Assembly: GCA_023014365.1 (NCBI GenBank)
Contig: JAEBUN010000003.1
Span: forward strand, 2,666,001-2,730,000
Length of the DNA stretch: 64,000 nt
Reading direction: 5' to 3'
Source: Lepiota brunneoincarnata
Lineage: Eukaryota; Basidiomycota; Agaricomycetes; Agaricales; Agaricaceae
Shown one piece after another: positions 11,107 through 23,729 of the stretch. Positions within the stretch are counted from its first letter, which is position 1. Each line of letters starts with the position of its first letter. The notes beneath the pieces were generated by a model. That model did not search any database, was not told the DNA's origin, and saw nothing but the letters and a program-made list of their open reading frames with translations. A program made the translations under genes and the position numbers.

Positions 11107-13155
11107 TATACTGATGTGGTGGATATGAGATGACTAGCAAAGAAGTAGGGGTTGCTGATTGATCTTGATGAGACCTTATCAAATCAGAATCAGCTTATAT
11201 CCATGCATGTTACAGACCAGATTAGCCAGCACAAATCGGTAATGGGAATAGAGAGTGGTGCTAGTGGGATCCACTCTGGGAGTGCCAAGTTGCATTGTGG
11301 GCCACATAGTATAATTGGATATGTCTGTAACTACGTACACATATCTCTCCCACCTCTACTATTTATGATCTTTCCTGTTCAACCTCTTAGATACCTTCAT
11401 GGGTGACTGCGTTGTCTCACAAACTTTGATGCAGGTGGTTATTGTAATCTTCCTGAAAGTTAGCTCCCATAATACCCCTCTATGACAATCAACTCACTTT
11501 TCTTTTCTTACGGGGCCTGTTTCCATCACTTTCCCCCAACTCACACTTATGACTCTTCATGGATAGCCCACCATCAGTAATAGCACTGTCACCTCCATCT
11601 GCAGCTGCTGCAGTCTTGGTTGTACCATCACCTCTCAATTCAATGATGGCTCCATTCCCATGTGTGGTGTAACTGGTGCACTCCCTGTTCATGCTCGTGA
11701 TAGAATGATCTGGCACCTGCCTAATAACTACAGAGCTTCTTAGCAAAGTAGGATATTGTATGTCAAGTTGTCTCACCTTCTAGCTTAGCTGACATATTTT
11801 TGTCACAGTTGTTGTCTTTTTCCCTTGCAAGCATGGAAACATGTCCTGAAGCCCCCAAGTAGCCCTCTACAGTGTGCTGGCATGGCTCTGGTAGGTTGGG
11901 ATGTGGAATCCCAGCCATGTTCCAATGTGCAAGTTGGTTAGGGCAACTGTGTTAGGGGAGTTTAGGGCACTGGAACCAAGTTGATATTCAGGTGCCAATC
12001 TCAATCAACACCAGCACTATTTAAGTACATAGAGGCATGTGCACAGACTGGATAGTCCAACACTACATAGACTACTAGAAATAATATGCACAAGCAATAC
12101 ACAACAATATTAGTTAATACAATTGTTCACTAGATTGGGCTCAGGGATGGGGGTGGCTGAAGACCAAGGCCAGGCTTGGTCATTGGGCATTGGCTAGAGA
12201 GGCCAAGCCTGGATGCCAAACTGCAGACCTCTAGATATACCTTGTGTAAGGGGGAGCGTCACTGCAAGTCCCCTTACAAACTGCAGACTTCAAGCATTGG
12301 CTCATATGATTCGGTTGATGATTCAGCCTCAATTGACAACCCAGGCAATGGTTCACATGATTTGGCCAATGAATCAGTTTTGGTTGTTGACCCAGGCGAC
12401 GATATCAAAGTTTCACCAGGTCCTTAGCAAGGACTGGCTTTGCGGTTATGCATATTGGGTGAGAGAACCATTGTGAGTGATAACTGGATTCACCAACATA
12501 TTGTACTGCCCACTTATCTATGCCTAAAGGCTTGATAAAAAGTTACTCAACTTGCCTACTCACGGAGTCAATGGTACCTATAGCTGGATGCACCCCAAGC
12601 AACAAACATCAGTGGTAGCAGGATCCTGCACTGCAGTTAAGTTGATGAATTCAATGAGTGACTGCCTCCTAATTCCTTATGACCTTATATTAGCTAAAAT
12701 ACTTGCTCCTGTTCACCTCCAATCAAAACCCTCTTCCACCTTGCTATCCCTCTTGATCCACCAACAACTCATTGGACTGGGACAACTGCAAATGAGAGCA
12801 CAGTCTGTAATCATTTCAATGTGCAGGTGTTGGTTATCTGTGGATGTTATCACTTCTGCACCACACCAGGGCACTGTGCATGTGAATTAGGTGTGGCAGT
12901 GGGCTCCATTGGCATTTGTTCTGGTACATTTGACCCATTTTCACCAAGTACAACTCATGTTCCCACTTGATCCTGACTTTCCCCAGCTTACCACCAGGAT
13001 AATGGCAAGCACCTTCACCCAAGTGCCCTTTGCATGTAGGCTGCCAATGTACCTCTGAGAGGTATTCAATCACAGGCTCAGATAGGTATTTAAGGATTCT
13101 TGTGGTCGATTACTGCTCCCACATTTGGCTACACTTATTCACAGTGCATATAAAT
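11107..13155. other. Mostly non-coding; one small minus ORF and a short imperfect repeat
   Basis: Apart from the minus ORF at 11489-11776 I see no supported gene. Near 12300-12415 two imperfect copies encode related acidic peptides (SYDSVDDSASIDNPGNG and SHDLANESVLVVDPGDD), which may be an exon fragment. A TATA-like ATATAAATAT lies at 13148-13157, overlapping the next start. Confidence 0.4.
11489..11776 (-). CDS. Unrecognised ORF ending in a basic nuclear-localisation-like motif
   Basis: A 95-codon open frame ending DGNRPRKKRKVS. The PRKKRKV run looks like a classical nuclear localisation signal. The family is not recognised, and the ORF could be the last exon of a longer minus-strand gene. 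The start is uncertain and no partner exon could be fixed. Confidence 0.25.
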   Translation of the reverse strand: MRQLDIQYPTLLRSSVVIRQVPDHSITSMNRECTSYTTHGNGAIIELRGDGTTKTAAAADGGDSAITDGGLSMKSHKCELGESDGNRPRKKRKVS

Positions 13156-14407
13156 ATGGCCAGCACCAAGAAGACAATCACCAGTGCCCCCAAGAAGCCC
13201 ATTAGGAAATCAACCAGCAGCACAGGTAGGAGACCCAATCCTCAGCTGCCATCTCCACAGGCACTCACCCCCATGATTCCATCCTACAAAATGAATACCC
13301 TGCTACAGGTCACTGCTGCCACAAAAGTTATGAACAGCTCTGCAGGGAAGACAACCTCTGGCTCATCGAAAGAGAACAGGGCACCTGCATCACTTCAAGC
13401 ACAGACCAAAACCCTGAACAATACTGTCCTGGCTGCTCTACTCACCAAGGTTGCAAAACAAGAAGGCAAGATATTATTCTCTGGGTACTATCTATGCAAC
13501 TGACATCATTCAGTAGAGATTGATACTGCTGAAGAAAACCACTGCCTTGAAGGCCAAGGGCAACAACATAAAAGAGATCCCCTGCCCCCATGGCACCATT
13601 GCAGGCCTTCAGGGCAAAATGGGCTTGGAAAACAACCAGCCACTTCACATGCACTGTTGGGTAAGTTCTGCTTCATTTTACTTTCAATGCTAATGCCTGC
13701 CATAGGCACTTGTTAAACGTGCCCTGGAGCATGCAGATATACAATGCAACATTGATTGGAGGTGCCAAGACCCAGTTGTCTTGGCCAAGATTGCCAATAT
13801 TGTATGTTTATTCTTAACTAGTCATAATTCCTAACCACATACACCAACTATGTACATTGCACAGGTGTGCACTCAACATGAACAGCTTCGGCATTATGAA
13901 GGAAACTAGGCCACCATCGAGATCATAAGGACAGCACTCAAAAATAAAAGGACCGGTACTTGAAGAACCCTCCATGCTTTGAAGAGTGCCAGCAAGGATC
14001 AAAATGATGAGATTGGAGATGCTTTTGAGCAGGAAGAGCACAACACAGAGTACATCGGTAGTGATAAGGGTGCAGATGAAGTGGGAGCAGGTAGCGATGG
14101 GGGAGTCAGTGGTGATGATAGGCAAGAGGGGGGTAGTGATGACAAGGAAGAGACAGGGCTTGATGAGGAGGAAGGGACAGGTTATGATGAGGAGGAAGAG
14201 ACAGGTTGTGATGAGGAGGAAGAGATAGGTTGTGACAAGGAAGAGATAGGTCATGACAAGGAAAAACCTGAGGATGATGATGAGGACACTGGTGTTTTGG
14301 TGGGGGTAAAGAGAAAAGCAAAGCAGAGTGCTGGAAAGATGAAGAGGCTAAGGAGAAAACAGTGTAGGAAGGTTGATGAGTTCAAGAGGGGAGGAGAGTG
14401 TCTTTGA
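13156..14407 (+). pseudogene. Agaricomycete hypothetical with Ser/Lys-rich N-terminus and acidic repeats
   Basis: ATG at 13156 (MASTKKTITSAPKKPIRK) just after a TATA-like stretch. Later exons read ALKAKGNNIKEIPCPHGT and GLQGKMGLENN, then after a likely intron ALVKRALEHADIQCNIDW and AKIANI, another intron, then ATIEIIRTALKNKRTG. A long acidic repeat and a basic end (KRLRRKQCRKVDEFKRGG) close the frame. The exon after 13862 has two stops (TAG where Trp is expected, TGA where Arg may have been), so it is probably dead. I recall this layout from unassigned Agaricomycete proteins. Confidence 0.5.
14140..14270 (+). repeat. Coding minisatellite, acidic
   Basis: Imperfect 24-30 bp units around GATGAGGAGGAAGAGACAGG, encoding (E)TGxDEEE-type repeats in the pseudogene above. 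Confidence 0.8.
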
Positions 14408-15285
14408 GTTGGACTAGTGGAGGAAAGAGATTGCGATGAGTATTCAAGATACAAGGGTATATTTTCACTGGAGAATGAAATCCCCCAAACTTCTATATTA
14501 AATACAGTAGAGAAAGTGGTCCTACATTACTTGTTGGCTAGAGAAGACAACGAATGCACAAAAGGGAGTGAAACTATATAACTATGAGAGGATGTATAGG
14601 TGAAACAAATGTAATGGAGGTAGATTTTTGTGGGATGGGAACACAGAGAAAAACTTACAAGTACATTATGAAGAAACTTTACATACATTTTTATGGGGAC
14701 TTATCTGAAGACTGAAGGTATGAGCAATCCAGGGTCATCATTCCGTTCCATTGTTTGTCATCCATGTCCAACATTTGTCATCTCCATACCGTTTCCACAC
14801 ATAGCCAGGAGGCTACTCCCACAATAGTGAAGGTTGGGAGACAGAGGGAGGGAGAGATGGGATCAAGGAATCTAGGTAAGAGGAAGAGCTGTACTTCACT
14901 ACCCTATAATACATCTTTCTAGCTAGCTAGCCGTCATCTGCCCTCTGCAACAGTACAGTTATATTGTTGCTTATCACTGCAGTAATGGTTTTCAATCACA
15001 ACTATTTTTGACATTCATACCTGAGGGGGCTGACCACCTGAACACTCAATTCCTGCAGCTTTCATAGTTGAGAATGACAGCTGAGATTGTTGTCTCTTCC
15101 ACTAACTAATTGCTGTGATTTACCCCAGAACAAGGGTCATGATTTCCTTCAGGAATAAGGGTAGAATTTTCTTCAGTTTCCTTCTGAACAAAGGTTGTAA
15201 ATCTTTAATAATTCAAAGCAAATTACAACCCCTCACAACCTTAAATGAAGCAACATTCCTCCATTAAGTGTGATAATTAAGTGTA
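14408..15285. other. Non-coding stretch
   Basis: AT-rich sequence between a plus-strand pseudogene and the end of the minus-strand gene at 15286. No supported ORF, repeat or RNA gene seen. Confidence 0.5.
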
Positions 15286-16594
15286 CTAGAGTGTGTAAAT
15301 TGCTACATTATCAATGAATATTTGCAACACTAATATTTCCATATATGGTGGGAATTGACCACCCCTTATGTCAGAATCAGGGGTTGTTTTTACGACCCCC
15401 TGGGTCTTACAGTGTATGGTAGTCTGAATGCAAGTCTGGAGCTCCCAGGCAAGTAGTGTAAGCAAATCATTGTTCCACCAAGACTTGGAGCCATTCAATA
15501 ACACAGTATTCCAATTAAATTGTGGGTTATCAAATGTGGGGCTGGGACAACCTGCTTGTCTATCCTGATAGTTCCTGAGATCTGTGCTAGATGGAGGGGG
15601 TGGGATGGTATCACAAGGAAAACACCTATAATTTTTTCTCCTTGACGTAACCTGTGATCACATTCTGAATAAAGCTCATTAGTTAAGGCAACCAGGGAGG
15701 TAGTAATAATTACTCACATTGAGCTGTTGGTCTGCTGGGGTCTGTTTCAACCCTTCCTCAACAGAAGCTTGCCCATCAGATCCATCCATTGGGATATCTT
15801 GATTAGGACTGTTGGAGGGTTTCCGCCTATATTGCAGTTTCCCAGCATGGTATACAGTAGGAGGTTCTGGAGGGGGCCACTGGAGTTGATGTTCAACTTG
15901 CTGCCATACCTGCTCATTGATTCACTGGGAAAGGCTCTCTGACACCTGGCGAGCAATGGCAGATGTCATTGCTAGAGTCTGATTCAACTATGAGAGTGTT
16001 ACCAGACAGCAGTCATGGACAGTCAATCCACCTACCGATAGAGCTGGGATATTTTGATTGACTTGCTGGTTGTGAGCAGACACCTGCAAACCAAGCTATT
16101 GGAGGTTACTTCCAACAAGTGAACAGACCCATGATTAACAGTACTAAGATTCATAAGACAGTGGGATTTTGGATAAGGGCCTGAGAAAATTGTGAGCATT
16201 CTGTACACTAGGGTGATGGTGGAGACTCACAGTGAGTTCAGGGGGTATTGGGATGGACTAAATGCTGGTGACCAATCAAACATATACATAAGCTCAGGAA
16301 TGTACCTCCTGAGCAGAATTCGGCAAGTTAGATTCCCCAGACAATGGGGATAGGTTGTTCTGGTGTGCTAGAGTGATCTGTCCCACCTGTAATGTGAGAC
16401 TTGTCAAAAGCTATCAGAACTGTACATGATGCCATAGGTAACTTACTTACCTGGCATCCTTCCAGGACTTCCATGTCCACATCACAGTCTAAGCCAGATG
16501 CTCCTGTTGTTACCTGGGTTAGGGGTTCGCTCTTGAGTAGCACAGAGTTTGACACAGGATGTCTATACAGACTTGGTCCTGTCCTACTAAGCAT
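15286..16594 (-). CDS. Multi-exon hypothetical gene, probably intact
   Basis: ATG at 16594. Exon 1 is 16594-16451 (48 codons), intron 16450-16387, exon 2 is 16386-16306 (27 codons). The middle exons are less sure: SIPIPPELT (9 codons) and QVNQNIPALS near 16080-16030. An exon encoding VWQQVEHQLQWPPPEPP ends at 15718, intron 15717-15652 has a TAACTAAT branch-like site, and the last exon 15651-15286 has 121 codons plus stop. Frames join cleanly at the junctions I could check. The product is proline/glutamine-rich in the middle with a C-terminal domain (SWWNNDLLTLLAWELQ, FPPYMEILVLQIFI). Function unknown. One short putative intron near 15920 (36 bp) is doubtful. A TATA-like AGATATATAAGG lies about 110 bp upstream. 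Confidence 0.5.
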
Positions 16595-17574
16595 GACTTA
16601 GAGACGACGTAGCACTATAGTCCAGCCTGGTTTTAAGGGCAAAGAGTTATAGGAGGCAAGAATGTATAACACTAAGATAAGGATACAAGGTGATGTACTG
16701 TATCCTTATATATCTTTAAGTGTGGCTATGCTCCTACTATAATAGGTTTGGACCAGAGTAACTACGAGTCAGAGATAAGGAACATGAGGCATAACTAAGA
16801 ATAGTCCTTCTGATGTACACTGCTGATTGTTTCATAGTGACATGGGAATGTAGACTAAAAATAACTGTCCTTCTGATTAGATTTCTGATAACACCTGTAG
16901 TTGGTGTAGCATTATCACTAGTAGTCACACTACAGCCTAGACGTTAATAGAGAAGGACCAAAAGAAGAAGTTACTCACCTCGTCTGAGCAGGGCAAGCAG
17001 AGCTGTTGGGAGTGGAGTTTGGTTGCATCATGGGTGCGGTGGTCAAATGTTCATGACAGCTTTTTAAAGGTCATTGCACTATTGTGGGGAGACAAAGGAG
17101 AGCATAATCAATAACAATTGTCCTGTAACTGGACAATAAATAACTATAAGACAAAGTATTGCAGAAGAGAGTATCACATGATACAAATGTGACAATATGA
17201 AAGAAAACATAAATTCACAATCTCCACATTTTAAGGGGCAGTTAAAACTAATTGGGTCAATGGCAATTGTCTTTTCAAATATTCCCTTGGGGCCCAATTG
17301 AGAACAAAACATCTTACTAGTGTCGATGTGCCAACACTTGGTGGTGTCACAGACAGTCACAAAACATGTGATGGCCCCATTTGCACTTGAACTCTACCTT
17401 AACAGGGAGGGAATGAATATAGAAAAGAAACAATGTAACACAAAGTCACTCACCATACAATAGCATTCAGTTGGCATGGACAATGGAGAGTGGGTTATAA
17501 GGGGGTTGACCACAGAGAGTGCACCCAAAACTAGCCAATTTTGCTCTACTGCTCAAACCTTGATCACCAACAGA
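16595..17574. other. Upstream region with possible exon fragments
   Basis: A minus-strand ATG at 17031 (MMQPNSTPNSSACPAQ) runs into a GTGAGT donor, and 17360-17230 could encode an exon (CDTTKCWHIDTSK). I could not join them into a gene. The rest is AT-rich and unassigned. Confidence 0.25.
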
Positions 17575-18999
17575 ATGCAGCTGAAGTCTACCATGAGTCA
17601 AACATCCCTAATCCCATAACATCCATTAACCGAAAGCGACCATTTGCAGTTGACCCATAGCCTAAACTGTCACACACATGCCATTAATACACTCAAGTTC
17701 AGTCCCTGATTGTTCAAAGCTCTTGAGCAGGGGTAGGTAGCTCCTAATGATATGTCACAAGTCAGCTCATGTCACAGGGGGTAGCACAATACTTGCTATA
17801 TGGGACCTCAAGAGGGAAGGCTGCCAAAAGATCAACGTCCCTTTGCATGGTGGAATCTGCTCTGCAATATGGATACCTTTGAGCTCACAAGATGTATCAG
17901 TGACTTTTGTATTTGGGTGTGCAGATGGGGCATTATTTTTGTGCCAAAGGGAAGCCTCACCTTTGCAGGTAAGCAAGAGAGGTTGACAGGTGAAAGGGTT
18001 CTGATGTTCAACCAGAAGTATAAAATTTGCAGCAGCCAAGAAACCTTTGGTGATCAAATTGAGGAGCTTGCATTTGACCCTCATCATCAGCACATTGCAA
18101 CAGTTTCACAGGGTGGAATCAAGGTATATGAGATATGTGACCAAGGTCAGATATATCTTTATGCTGCTGAAACAACCCATTAACATTAGGTTAGATACAT
18201 TTGTCAAGATTGCAAATGAGCAATTTGAAGAGAATTACATACCACAGGGACTCAGGTTTTTGAACAATGGTGACAAGTTGCTGGTGTGTTTCCTCAAGTC
18301 ACATGAAGTGTAAGATACCCAATACCCAGGTTGCCAAGCTGCTCAAAGCCTATATGGTATAGTTGATCTTTCAGAGTAAATCCCTGGGCCCAAAGATGGT
18401 CAACAAGGGTTGGGTTGCAAATGTAAGGACAAATTACCACATGAGGACATAACTAATTTTTCATATTAGTGGTCATGTGGCTGTGGCTCCTAATGGGGAG
18501 ACATTGGTTGTCTCAACTTTGGAGAAAGAAGTAGGCTTGTATGTGCTACCACCCACACAGATGCCTGTTCAAGTTCCGATTAAATCCTTCCATTGAAATG
18601 TTGAAGAAGGGGTACCTTTTCTGGTGTCTTTTGCACTAGATAACCAAGCTATCATCATTGGAAGCAATAGTGGATGTGCCCAAGTCCTGAGTAGCAGCGA
18701 GGAATTCAAGCCCCATGACCTTCCACATTGGCTGAACATCAGGACTGGGCTACTACGAACCAAGCAATGTGAGAACAAGAGTCAAAAGATGGTGCAGGTT
18801 GTGGCGGTAAGTACAGGTTCCCCTTGAACTACATTGGTCTGCTATTAACATGTACTTAAGGCACATCAGTATGGAAATAGGTATCTTGTTGCAACTGGAA
18901 CATCTGGAGATGAAGGGAAGAAAGGCATGGGAACAGTACAAATAAAGGTCTGGTCGATCAATACAGGGGTCAGTACACATCAAACCCTCTGAAATAATA
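17575..18999 (+). pseudogene. WD40-repeat-like gene, frame-broken
   Basis: Blade-like segments appear in order: HAINTLKFSP (17670-17710), HVTGGSTILAIWDLKREGC, SVTFVFGCADGALFL, then after a likely intron IEELAFDPHHQHIATVS and YIPQGLRFLNNGDKLLVCF, then HVAVAPNGETLVVSTLE and NQAIIIGSNSGCAQVLSS, and after an intron near 18810-18860 RYLVATGTSG. These fit an Agaricomycete WD40-like protein, a beta-propeller scaffold. A one-base shift near 17712 and stops near 18310-18420 break the frame. No effector domain (NACHT, kinase) was seen attached. Confidence 0.55.
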
Positions 19000-19806
19000 T
19001 TGTGGGATAACACACCCTAGGCACCTAGTAACTGGGAAAAGGTCCAGAACATAGTGCAAGTATTGACGTCAGGACCAGGAACTTCTCAAGTGGTCCTGAT
19101 TGTGCTTCTGGTCCTCTTCATGCAAACTATTTTCAGCTGTTTTAAGCTGGAGTTTTTCATGTTCTTCACAGTAACCATTAAGGGCTGGAAATGAATAGGA
19201 GACCTTCAGGAGCTGCATGCCACTGCACTGATTGCTGCAAAATCCAGGCACTTCTGGCATTCAGTACAAGATCTGTAGTAGTAGTTTATTCTGCTTCTGT
19301 ATACTACTACAATACACTCACCAGTATATCCATGTCCACAAGACCTCAATGACCTGGTTCCTAAGAAATAAGGATAAAGTGTCACAAATCAGAGAGCAAT
19401 TACATACCTCCATGACCATAACAACCCCCAAGGCCTCATGTGGATCCTTCACCCCCTTGGACTCCATCTTCCTACATTGCAGTGGGTAGAACAATGTGCT
19501 TGGATAATCCAATACACAAAGCCCTGCATGTACATCTTGAGAACAATGTTTGGATAATCCAACACACTGGTATTGTGAAGGCCAGTGTGGGTGATGGATG
19601 GTCTGGATCAGACATCAATGATGATTGGGGAAGGGAAGATACACAATGTCACACAACTGCTCAACGAGTCACAATGTGACAATGTCTGTCATTGTACCTT
19701 CACTTCATTCACTCACAAATTCTACCCTAATTGTATACTGGACTATCCAGGCACATCTCCCACATATATTACAAGACTGTCATTTGGTTTAACCACACAG
19801 TCAATC
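19000..19806. other. Unassigned
   Basis: Short open frames on both strands, none with recognisable features. It separates the WD40-like remnant from the next pseudogene. Confidence 0.4.
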
Positions 19807-22342
19807 ATGGAATCCCTGCCTGGCAGGGTATGTGTCATTAATGGAGATGTATTCTACTCACTAAACTGCACCCACAATTTTGCACTCCTGGATGCTGGAG
19901 AAGATGCTTGGCAGCTCCTGAAAGTTGGGAATTCAACTTTTTCTGACTTACAGCAACCCTGGTGGTGGACACCCATGACTGAATGGCTTGCCTTCATACC
20001 CCATTTGCCAGGTTTTGTTCACAGGGCACCTTCTTGAAGTCTTGGCTTACATTCCTCATTGTATCATACCTAACAACAAATATGGATACATACTTCCACA
20101 GCACCTCGTAAGCCAGTGGCTAGCTGTGGATGAGCTCCTGGCACAAGTAATGAGGGAGCTAGGCTTGAACTATTCACTTCAATACTGCCGCCCATATCTG
20201 CCATACCATTTCAGGTACCATGTTGGCCACAAATCTCAAGAATGATCCCTTTTCCAAGCTGTTCTTGGTTGTGATTGGTTCACTGTCTGGATTGGTTTGC
20301 TTTACTGGATGATCTGTAAAATCCCCAATCCTGATCACTGCAAGGGTATCACTCCTCCCATCTGGTACACCCACATTGTTCAACTCCAGGTTGGACAAGC
20401 TATTCTTGATAGCTTGCAAACAACACCCATGCTCCATAAAGCCTGGTTCACTGACCGCATTGGTCTAGTTCTACCTTTCCCAACCAATCCCATCCAGCCT
20501 TGGGTCTCTTAGTTCATATCCTGCAGTATTCCCATTTGGTATCATTGGAGTGCATTGGAGGTAGATGCTCTGCAAAGGCACCCACATTTTCCCCTTAAAC
20601 CCCCACCCAAGTGGCAGCTCCAGGAAGCAACTACTTGGATTTTGCACCAGCCAGAAAATGTTACTCTTGACACCCCTACTTTGCTATCTGCACCCAACCC
20701 AACATCACTTACTATCCAAGAGCAGTCTGCTCAAGAAATACTATGAGCCTTCTTCCAGAATCAAGATGCTGAGAACTCCAGATGAAGGGGAAAAGAGTCA
20801 CCTTCTGCCCATCAAGCATGCAAGAATCGTGAGTGTGACCCACCCACTGCCTGTGCCCCCATTTATGTATGGGACTGGAGTTTTGATACCCTACTACTAT
20901 ACACTTGAACCCTGGTTCACAAAGGGGACCATTTTACAACTCTCATGGACTTCAGCTCCAAGCAGAAGTGATATGACTCATTCTTGAACAAGTGGAATTG
21001 TGCTCATGAGCTAGGTCCTGATGACAGCTCACCAACATGGGGGGGTGGCAATTACATGATGAACTTTGATGAAGGCTGGAATGTGATACTGAGGACCTAG
21101 AAACATCATTTCTTGTGACCAGTAATCCACCAGATCCTACTCCTGGCAGCAGTGGCCCCTGCTGCCAACTGTGACATGCAGCTTCTCGAAATATTATATA
21201 TTCATTTTGGATTCACCCCACCATTGCCTCTACCAGATCATGTTGATGGTGAACACAGTGCGGTAGGATGAAAATGCCTATTGTCAATCACAGGGATTTT
21301 TAATGTAGTGAAGGATTCCCCCTCTTTGAACAGCATTATTGCGAATGTTGTCTATGCAGTTTATATAATACTTTTGGCAAGTTCCACCCATTAAACCCAT
21401 GGCAGACCACTGGGATCTCCATCATCTCAATCGTCTCTCCAGCATGACATCACCTCGACTTTCTGCAGTACAAATTATCACAGCTCTGTCAGGAACAACA
21501 TTTTACATGTTTGATTTTGGTGACCATTCGACAGTGCCATGGAAACTTGCCATCTACAATGTGTCAATAGTGATGTCAATTTGTCAGATGGACAAGAGCC
21601 TTCAGGAGAAAGAAATTGCCCTGAAACTACTGGAAACTGGCATCCCATTCCAAACTTTGTGGTTGGCATATGATGTCCAAGGGTTTCCTCAGGAAAGGCC
21701 AATGCCTGTATCTATCCCTCTTCGCATTGCAATGGCACAGTTCTCAGCCATAGACTTCGAGTTCTATCAATACCAGTCAGCTGCTCTCCTCAAGCAACAC
21801 CATGCCTGAGCCGCCTTATTGTGCGGAGGTTTCCTGCAACATATTTCAAAGGAAACACTTAGTTTCAGTAGTGCACTGGAGGGCCTGACTGCTTGCTACC
21901 CTGAAAGTTGGCCCATGTTCTCTGTATTTGATCAAGGGGGAACAAAATATGTTGATGATGAGTTGACAACAGACAAAGAGAATCTCCTGTGTGGTCTCTA
22001 CATGGTGTTTACAGGTAAGTGGAAATTGTTTGGATTTGAGATGTCCTTTTTCATGTAATTTGTACAGGGCATGGTGAACAAATGTCAAAGATGTCTTGGT
22101 TACCATTGGCCTCAACTTGGGAGGGATGTGGATTGTGTCAGAATCATTGGACTGCCCAAGATGAGGACTTCTACATCAAGAGAGTTGTGGGCATCAAAAG
22201 TGGAGAAACTTCCTATGGCCCATTACCCCTAAATAAGTGGCATGACAGAGTGCGTGGGTACAAGGAAGTTCAACAGGCTAAAGCACAGCTAGAGAGCTGG
22301 TCCAAGGCTGGGCTCCACATGCATATTGATAGTTCACATTAG
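19807..22342 (+). pseudogene. Agaricomycete hypothetical family, near full-length decayed copy
   Basis: Same family as 9127-11106 plus 7464-8430, here in one piece. ATG at 19807 (MESLPGRVCVINGDVFYS), then DLQQPWWWTPMTEWLA, LQEATTWILHQPEN, ECDPPTACAPIYVWDW and the C-terminal domain: FYMFDFGDHSTVPWKLAIY, FEFYQYQSAALLKQ, YVDDELTTDKENLLCGLY. A possible intron after VFTG (22013-22066) precedes STWEGCGLCQNHWTAQDE and KWHDRVRGYKEV. Many stops and frameshifts occur between 20500 and 21400, and one at 21807. The stop TAG at 22340-22342 is followed at once by the Tc1 insertion. Function unknown. Confidence 0.6.
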
Positions 22343-22345
22343 CTA

Positions 22346-22564
22346 CAGTGGGTCAAAAAACTGTCCCAATGTTTTCACCATTTGGAAAGATCAGTCAACA
22401 GTGGATCAAGGAGATTATGTAACTACTTGGAAAAATAGTTAATAGTAGTATACCATATTGGGATTCCGAATCCGTTCAAATCACGTGATTCGTCCGAGAA
22501 GTAATGGATTAACTAATTATTTAAGATATTCACTCATTGGGACAGTTTTTTGACCCTCTGTCAT
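22346..22564 (+). repeat. Tc1 element 2, left 219-bp terminal inverted repeat
   Basis: Its outer end (GGGTCAAAAAACTGTCCCA) and inner end (TGGGACAGTTTTTTGACCC) are inverted copies of each other, as in element 1. Confidence 0.92.
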
Positions 22565-22572
22565 CTACCTAA

Positions 22573-23658
22573 TTAATACTTTGTATGGCCTCCTTTTGCC
22601 CTAATAACTGCCCTGAGCCTTCTGGGCATGCTTTCTATGAGTCTTTGACACCTTTCTGCAGGAATTCTGTTCCACTCCACCACCAACCTGTCCCATAATT
22701 CATGTACTCCCCCAGGTGGTTTGTCATATCCCTGTAACTGGTTCTTCAAGTGTGTCCAGAGGTGTTCAATGGGATTGAGGTCAGGTGATTGTGCAGGCCA
22801 TGGTAGAACTTGGATATTGTTCTCTTCAAACCAATTTGTTGCCTTTTTAGACCTGTGTTTTGGGTCATTATCCTGCTGGAATATCCTTTCCTCCTCCATC
22901 TCCAAACTTTCAAAGCTCTCCACCACCCCACACTCCAAAATCTCACAGTACTGCTCTGCATCCATGATCCCCTCAGCCTCCACTAGCTTTCCAACTCCAT
23001 TCCACCCCATAGCCCCCCATACCATAAGGTTACCACCACCTCCATGCTTGACAGTAGGGATAGTAGTCCTATCTGAGAGTTCTTCCCCTCTTTCCTTCCA
23101 AGTATATGTCTTTCCATCTGACCCAATCCTGTTGATTTTGGTTTCATTTGTCCATAATACTCTTTTCCAATCCTCCACTGTCCAATCCTTGTGCTTGTGG
23201 GCAAATTTGAGACAAGCAATCTGGTGTTGCTTCTTCAGCAGAGGTCGTTTAGTCTTCACAACAGAGCAAAAATTGTTCTTCTTGAGCATATTTTGGATTG
23301 TTTGTGGTGTGACAGAGGTAGGGAGTATAGGGTTAATGAATTGGGTAGCTTGAACAGCATTGTCCAGCTTCCTAGTGGTGATTTGGCAAATAATTGATTG
23401 TTTGTCCCGGAGAGAAAGCAAAGAAGGTTGTCCCCCTTTGTTGTTTTCCTTGTATAAATCAACATCTTTCTTGGTTCTTCCAACAGTACTCTTGCCTAGA
23501 CCAATTTTGGACTGAATCTGATGCAGAGAATAGCCATCCTGAAGAAGAGAAACAACTTGGGAGTACTGGGTAGAAGATGTAGCTTTCATGATGTGGTGGT
23601 AAGAAGGAAGGATGGTTGAAGTGATCTCAACATGACCATGTGATGTATAAAAGGTCAC
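22573..23658 (-). CDS. Tc1-family transposase, first catalytic Asp replaced by Asn
   Basis: A 361-codon open frame; the likelier start is the ATG at 23589 (MKATSSTQYSQ), giving 338 aa like element 1. The helix-turn-helix region (YSLHQIQSKIGLGKSTVG) is followed by the catalytic core. The first motif reads WTNETK where the family has WSDETK/WTDETK, so N171 replaces the catalytic Asp. D263 (FQQDNDPKH) and E298 (SPDLNPIEHLW) remain. The D-to-N change is one GAT-to-AAT transition. The protein should not cut DNA but could still bind its ends. Confidence 0.92.
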   Translation of the reverse strand: MTFYTSHGHVEITSTILPSYHHIMKATSSTQYSQVVSLLQDGYSLHQIQSKIGLGKSTVGRTKKDVDLYKENNKGGQPSLLSLRDKQSIICQITTRKLDNAVQATQFINPILPTSVTPQTIQNMLKKNNFCSVVKTKRPLLKKQHQIACLKFAHKHKDWTVEDWKRVLWTNETKINRIGSDGKTYTWKERGEELSDRTTIPTVKHGGGGNLMVWGAMGWNGVGKLVEAEGIMDAEQYCEILECGVVESFESLEMEEERIFQQDNDPKHRSKKATNWFEENNIQVLPWPAQSPDLNPIEHLWTHLKNQLQGYDKPPGGVHELWDRLVVEWNRIPAERCQRLIESMPRRLRAVIRAKGGHTKY

Positions 23659-23729
23659 ATGACAATGTTTACTATTCCCACGCTCGATTTGGTGCTGATC
23701 TGGGCTCTCAAAAACCAGATATTAAGAAA

